Of a DNA stretch of 6,124 bases, positions 5,151 to 6,124 are shown in pieces. Source of the stretch: Planctomycetota bacterium. GTDB taxonomy: Bacteria; Planctomycetota; Phycisphaerae; FEN-1346. The stretch spans positions 1-6,124 of the forward strand of contig JAPLMO010000075.1 in NCBI GenBank assembly GCA_026386995.1, given 5' to 3'. Numbering within the stretch: position 1 is the first letter of the stretch; each line of letters starts with the position of its first letter. The notes beneath the pieces are model-generated. The model saw only the letters and a list, made by a program, of their open reading frames with translations. It did no database searches and was not told the DNA's origin. A program made the position numbers and the translations under genes.

Positions 5151-5176
5151 GGCCCCGGGTGTATTCACCCGGGGCC
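5151..5176 (-). terminator. strong hairpin containing the NUDIX gene's stop codon
   Basis: GGCCCCGGGTG (5151-5161) pairs perfectly with CACCCGGGGCC (5166-5176) over the loop TATT: an 11-bp, almost all-GC stem. The stop codon of the NUDIX gene (5165-5167) lies inside it. No T-run follows on the minus strand, so it may act as a Rho-assisted terminator or a 3' stabiliser rather than a classical intrinsic terminator. A 10-bp palindrome, CGAACGTTCG (5142-5151), abuts it. Confidence 0.45.
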
Positions 5177-5614
5177 AAATAGCGCCTCAAGAATTTTCAC
5201 GTCCGCCGCAGGCAGCGGATAACGCGAGATGTCCTCCGGCCGGACCCACCGCGCATCGTCGCAGCCGAGGAGTTTCACCTTCCCCGCCCCCGCGCGGCAG
5301 TGGTACACGCGCAGGGTCACCCGCAGGTGCGTGTAGGTGTGCGTCACGTCGATGAGGTGCTCGCCGACGGTGACGGGCAGTGCGCACTCTTCCAAGAGTT
5401 CGCGGCGGATGCACTTCTGGATGGACTCGCCGCGCCGGCGTTTGCCGCCGGGGAACTCCCACAGGCCTCCAAGCATGGCTCCCGCGCGGCGTTTGCAGAG
5501 CAGGATGCGGCCGCGACGCCAGATGATTCCCGCCCCGACCTCGATGTGCGGAACGGCCTTGCGCTTGGCGGGGAGGCGTTTTCGCTGTCGCAACATCTCG
5601 ACATCCGTAAACAT
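5165..5614 (-). CDS. stand-alone NUDIX hydrolase like the MutY C-terminal domain, 149 aa
   Basis: The NUDIX box is complete apart from one position: G57-K-R-R-R-G-E63, then R71-E-L-L-E75-E76-C-A-L, fitting GX5EX7REUXEEXGU with Ala at the last Gly. The metal-binding glutamates are kept. The surrounding sequence follows the MutY C-terminal domain: LPAKRKAVPHIEVGAGIIWR (14-33), GGLWEFPGGK (49-58), THTYTHLRVTL (91-101) and DARWVRPEDISRYPLPAADV (120-139). In MutY this domain helps recognise 8-oxoguanine opposite adenine; free-standing relatives are MutT-type (d)NTP pyrophosphohydrolases. I therefore expect sanitation of oxidised nucleotides, substrate unproven. No glycosylase domain is present. 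The start at 5614 lacks a clear ribosome site (AGGAA lies about 17 nt upstream); M7 at 5596 is an alternative. The glycosyltransferase gene ends 26 nt upstream, so one transcript is likely. Confidence 0.85.
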   Translation of the reverse strand: MFTDVEMLRQRKRLPAKRKAVPHIEVGAGIIWRRGRILLCKRRAGAMLGGLWEFPGGKRRRGESIQKCIRRELLEECALPVTVGEHLIDVTHTYTHLRVTLRVYHCRAGAGKVKLLGCDDARWVRPEDISRYPLPAADVKILEALFGPG

Positions 5615-5640
5615 GATGGTGGCGGCGAAGTTCCTATCGC

Positions 5641-6124
5641 CTATCGGCCTGCTGTTTGCTGGAGCGCATCATCAAAGGCAGGAGCCCGCCGGCCCCAGTC
5701 GTACCGCTGCACGTGCTCGGCCAGTTCGTACGCGCGGTCCCACGGGCCTTTGCCGGCGAGCAACCGCGCCAGTTTCTGCCGCAATTCGCGCTCGTCGCCG
5801 TAGAAGAACGTTTTCTGCCACTGGGGCGGCACAATCTCGGGGTAACTCAGGCGCGCGGGCATCAGCGGGAAGCACCCCGCCGCAATCGCCTCGACGACCG
5901 GCAGCCCGAAGAACTCGTGGAACGCCGTCGAGACCACGATATCAGACCCGCGGACCAGTTCCTCGTACGTCTCGCGGCTGGGGACGTAGCCGAACCGCAC
6001 CAGCCGGTCGGCCAGGCGCCGCCGGGCCTTCTCGAAGACGGCGGGCCTCTTGCGGGTCGCTTCGCCGACCACCGTCAGCCTGAACGGCACGCCTTCCTCG
6101 GCAAGGAAGAAGAGCACCTCGAAG
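5641..6124 (-). CDS. QTMAN/GTDC1-like glycosyltransferase, N-terminus outside the window
   Basis: The last 160 residues of a GT-B fold, family 4-type glycosyltransferase; the frame is open through the right edge. The donor-site EX7E motif is present in HEFFGLPVVEA (E70 and E78 of the visible part). Around it, FGYVPSRETYEELVRGSDIV, STAFHEFFG, AGCFPLMPARLSYPEIVPP and FFYGDERELRQKL follow the pattern of vertebrate GTDC1, now known as tRNA-queuosine alpha-mannosyltransferase (HEFFG, CGCYPLCP, LVYPEIFP). QTMAN adds mannose from GDP-mannose to queuosine at position 34 of tRNA-Asp. The bacterial function here is inference: I cannot see the N-terminal DUF3524/QTMAN_N domain. A 7-bp tandem duplication, CCTATCG twice (5633-5646), covers the stop codon. 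It is likely cotranscribed with the NUDIX gene. Confidence 0.8.
   Translation of the reverse strand, partial: FEVLFFLAEEGVPFRLTVVGEATRKRPAVFEKARRRLADRLVRFGYVPSRETYEELVRGSDIVVSTAFHEFFGLPVVEAIAAGCFPLMPARLSYPEIVPPQWQKTFFYGDERELRQKLARLLAGKGPWDRAYELAEHVQRYDWGRRAPAFDDALQQTAGR

Noticed and set aside
5102..5176. Classical intrinsic terminators
   Set aside because: The stems are strong but no run of T follows on the minus strand, so only a tentative terminator label is given to the hairpin at the stop codon.
5300..6083. Plus-strand frames of 167 and 248 codons
   Set aside because: They lie antisense to the NUDIX and glycosyltransferase genes, are compositionally biased and match no family pattern.

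Overview
The window is high-GC bacterial DNA. Every gene I can support lies on the minus strand, and the long intergenic gaps are full of palindromic repeats. No rRNA, tRNA or lineage-specific marker is present. The style suggests a Planctomycetota or similar environmental genome: a 289-aa membrane-anchored protein opening with a short coiled segment (MTTDQRIENLEKG...), a Tat-exported TIM-barrel-like protein, many GCCCC-nnn-GGGGC hairpins, and GCGGATT heptamer repeats. That assignment is inference from style, not proof.

Layout from low to high coordinates (transcription runs right to left). 1-447: a HepT/MntA-type toxin-antitoxin pair, mntA (145-447) overlapping a truncated hepT (1-158). 448-1007: non-coding, dominated by a 291-bp nested inverted-repeat element (545-835). 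1008-2089: a probable two-gene operon of a zinc-ribbon protein with two membrane segments (1637-2089) followed by an unrecognised 205-aa protein (1008-1625). 2290-3159: a membrane-anchored or secreted hypothetical protein. 3160-3567: non-coding, with a dispersed hairpin repeat and an array of four CCCCGTGC/GCACGGGG hairpins ending 4 nt from the next gene's stop codon. 3568-4557: a Tat-signal protein related to aldo/keto reductases that seems to lack the catalytic Asp/Tyr. 4558-5164: non-coding, with a candidate promoter, a probable insertion-sequence end remnant, a perfect 29-bp inverted repeat and two strong hairpins. 5165-6124: a two-gene unit of a glycosyltransferase closely resembling tRNA-queuosine mannosyltransferase (QTMAN/GTDC1 type, N-terminus outside the window) and a stand-alone NUDIX hydrolase resembling the C-terminal domain of MutY.

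The genes do not form one pathway. There are a stress/defence TA pair, two cell-envelope or exported proteins, an unknown zinc-ribbon operon, and a unit linking probable tRNA modification with probable oxidised-nucleotide sanitation. The most distinctive content is the repeat layer: at least three palindrome families occur between or at the ends of genes, and one hairpin contains a gene's stop codon. The best functional lead is the bacterial QTMAN-like glycosyltransferase.
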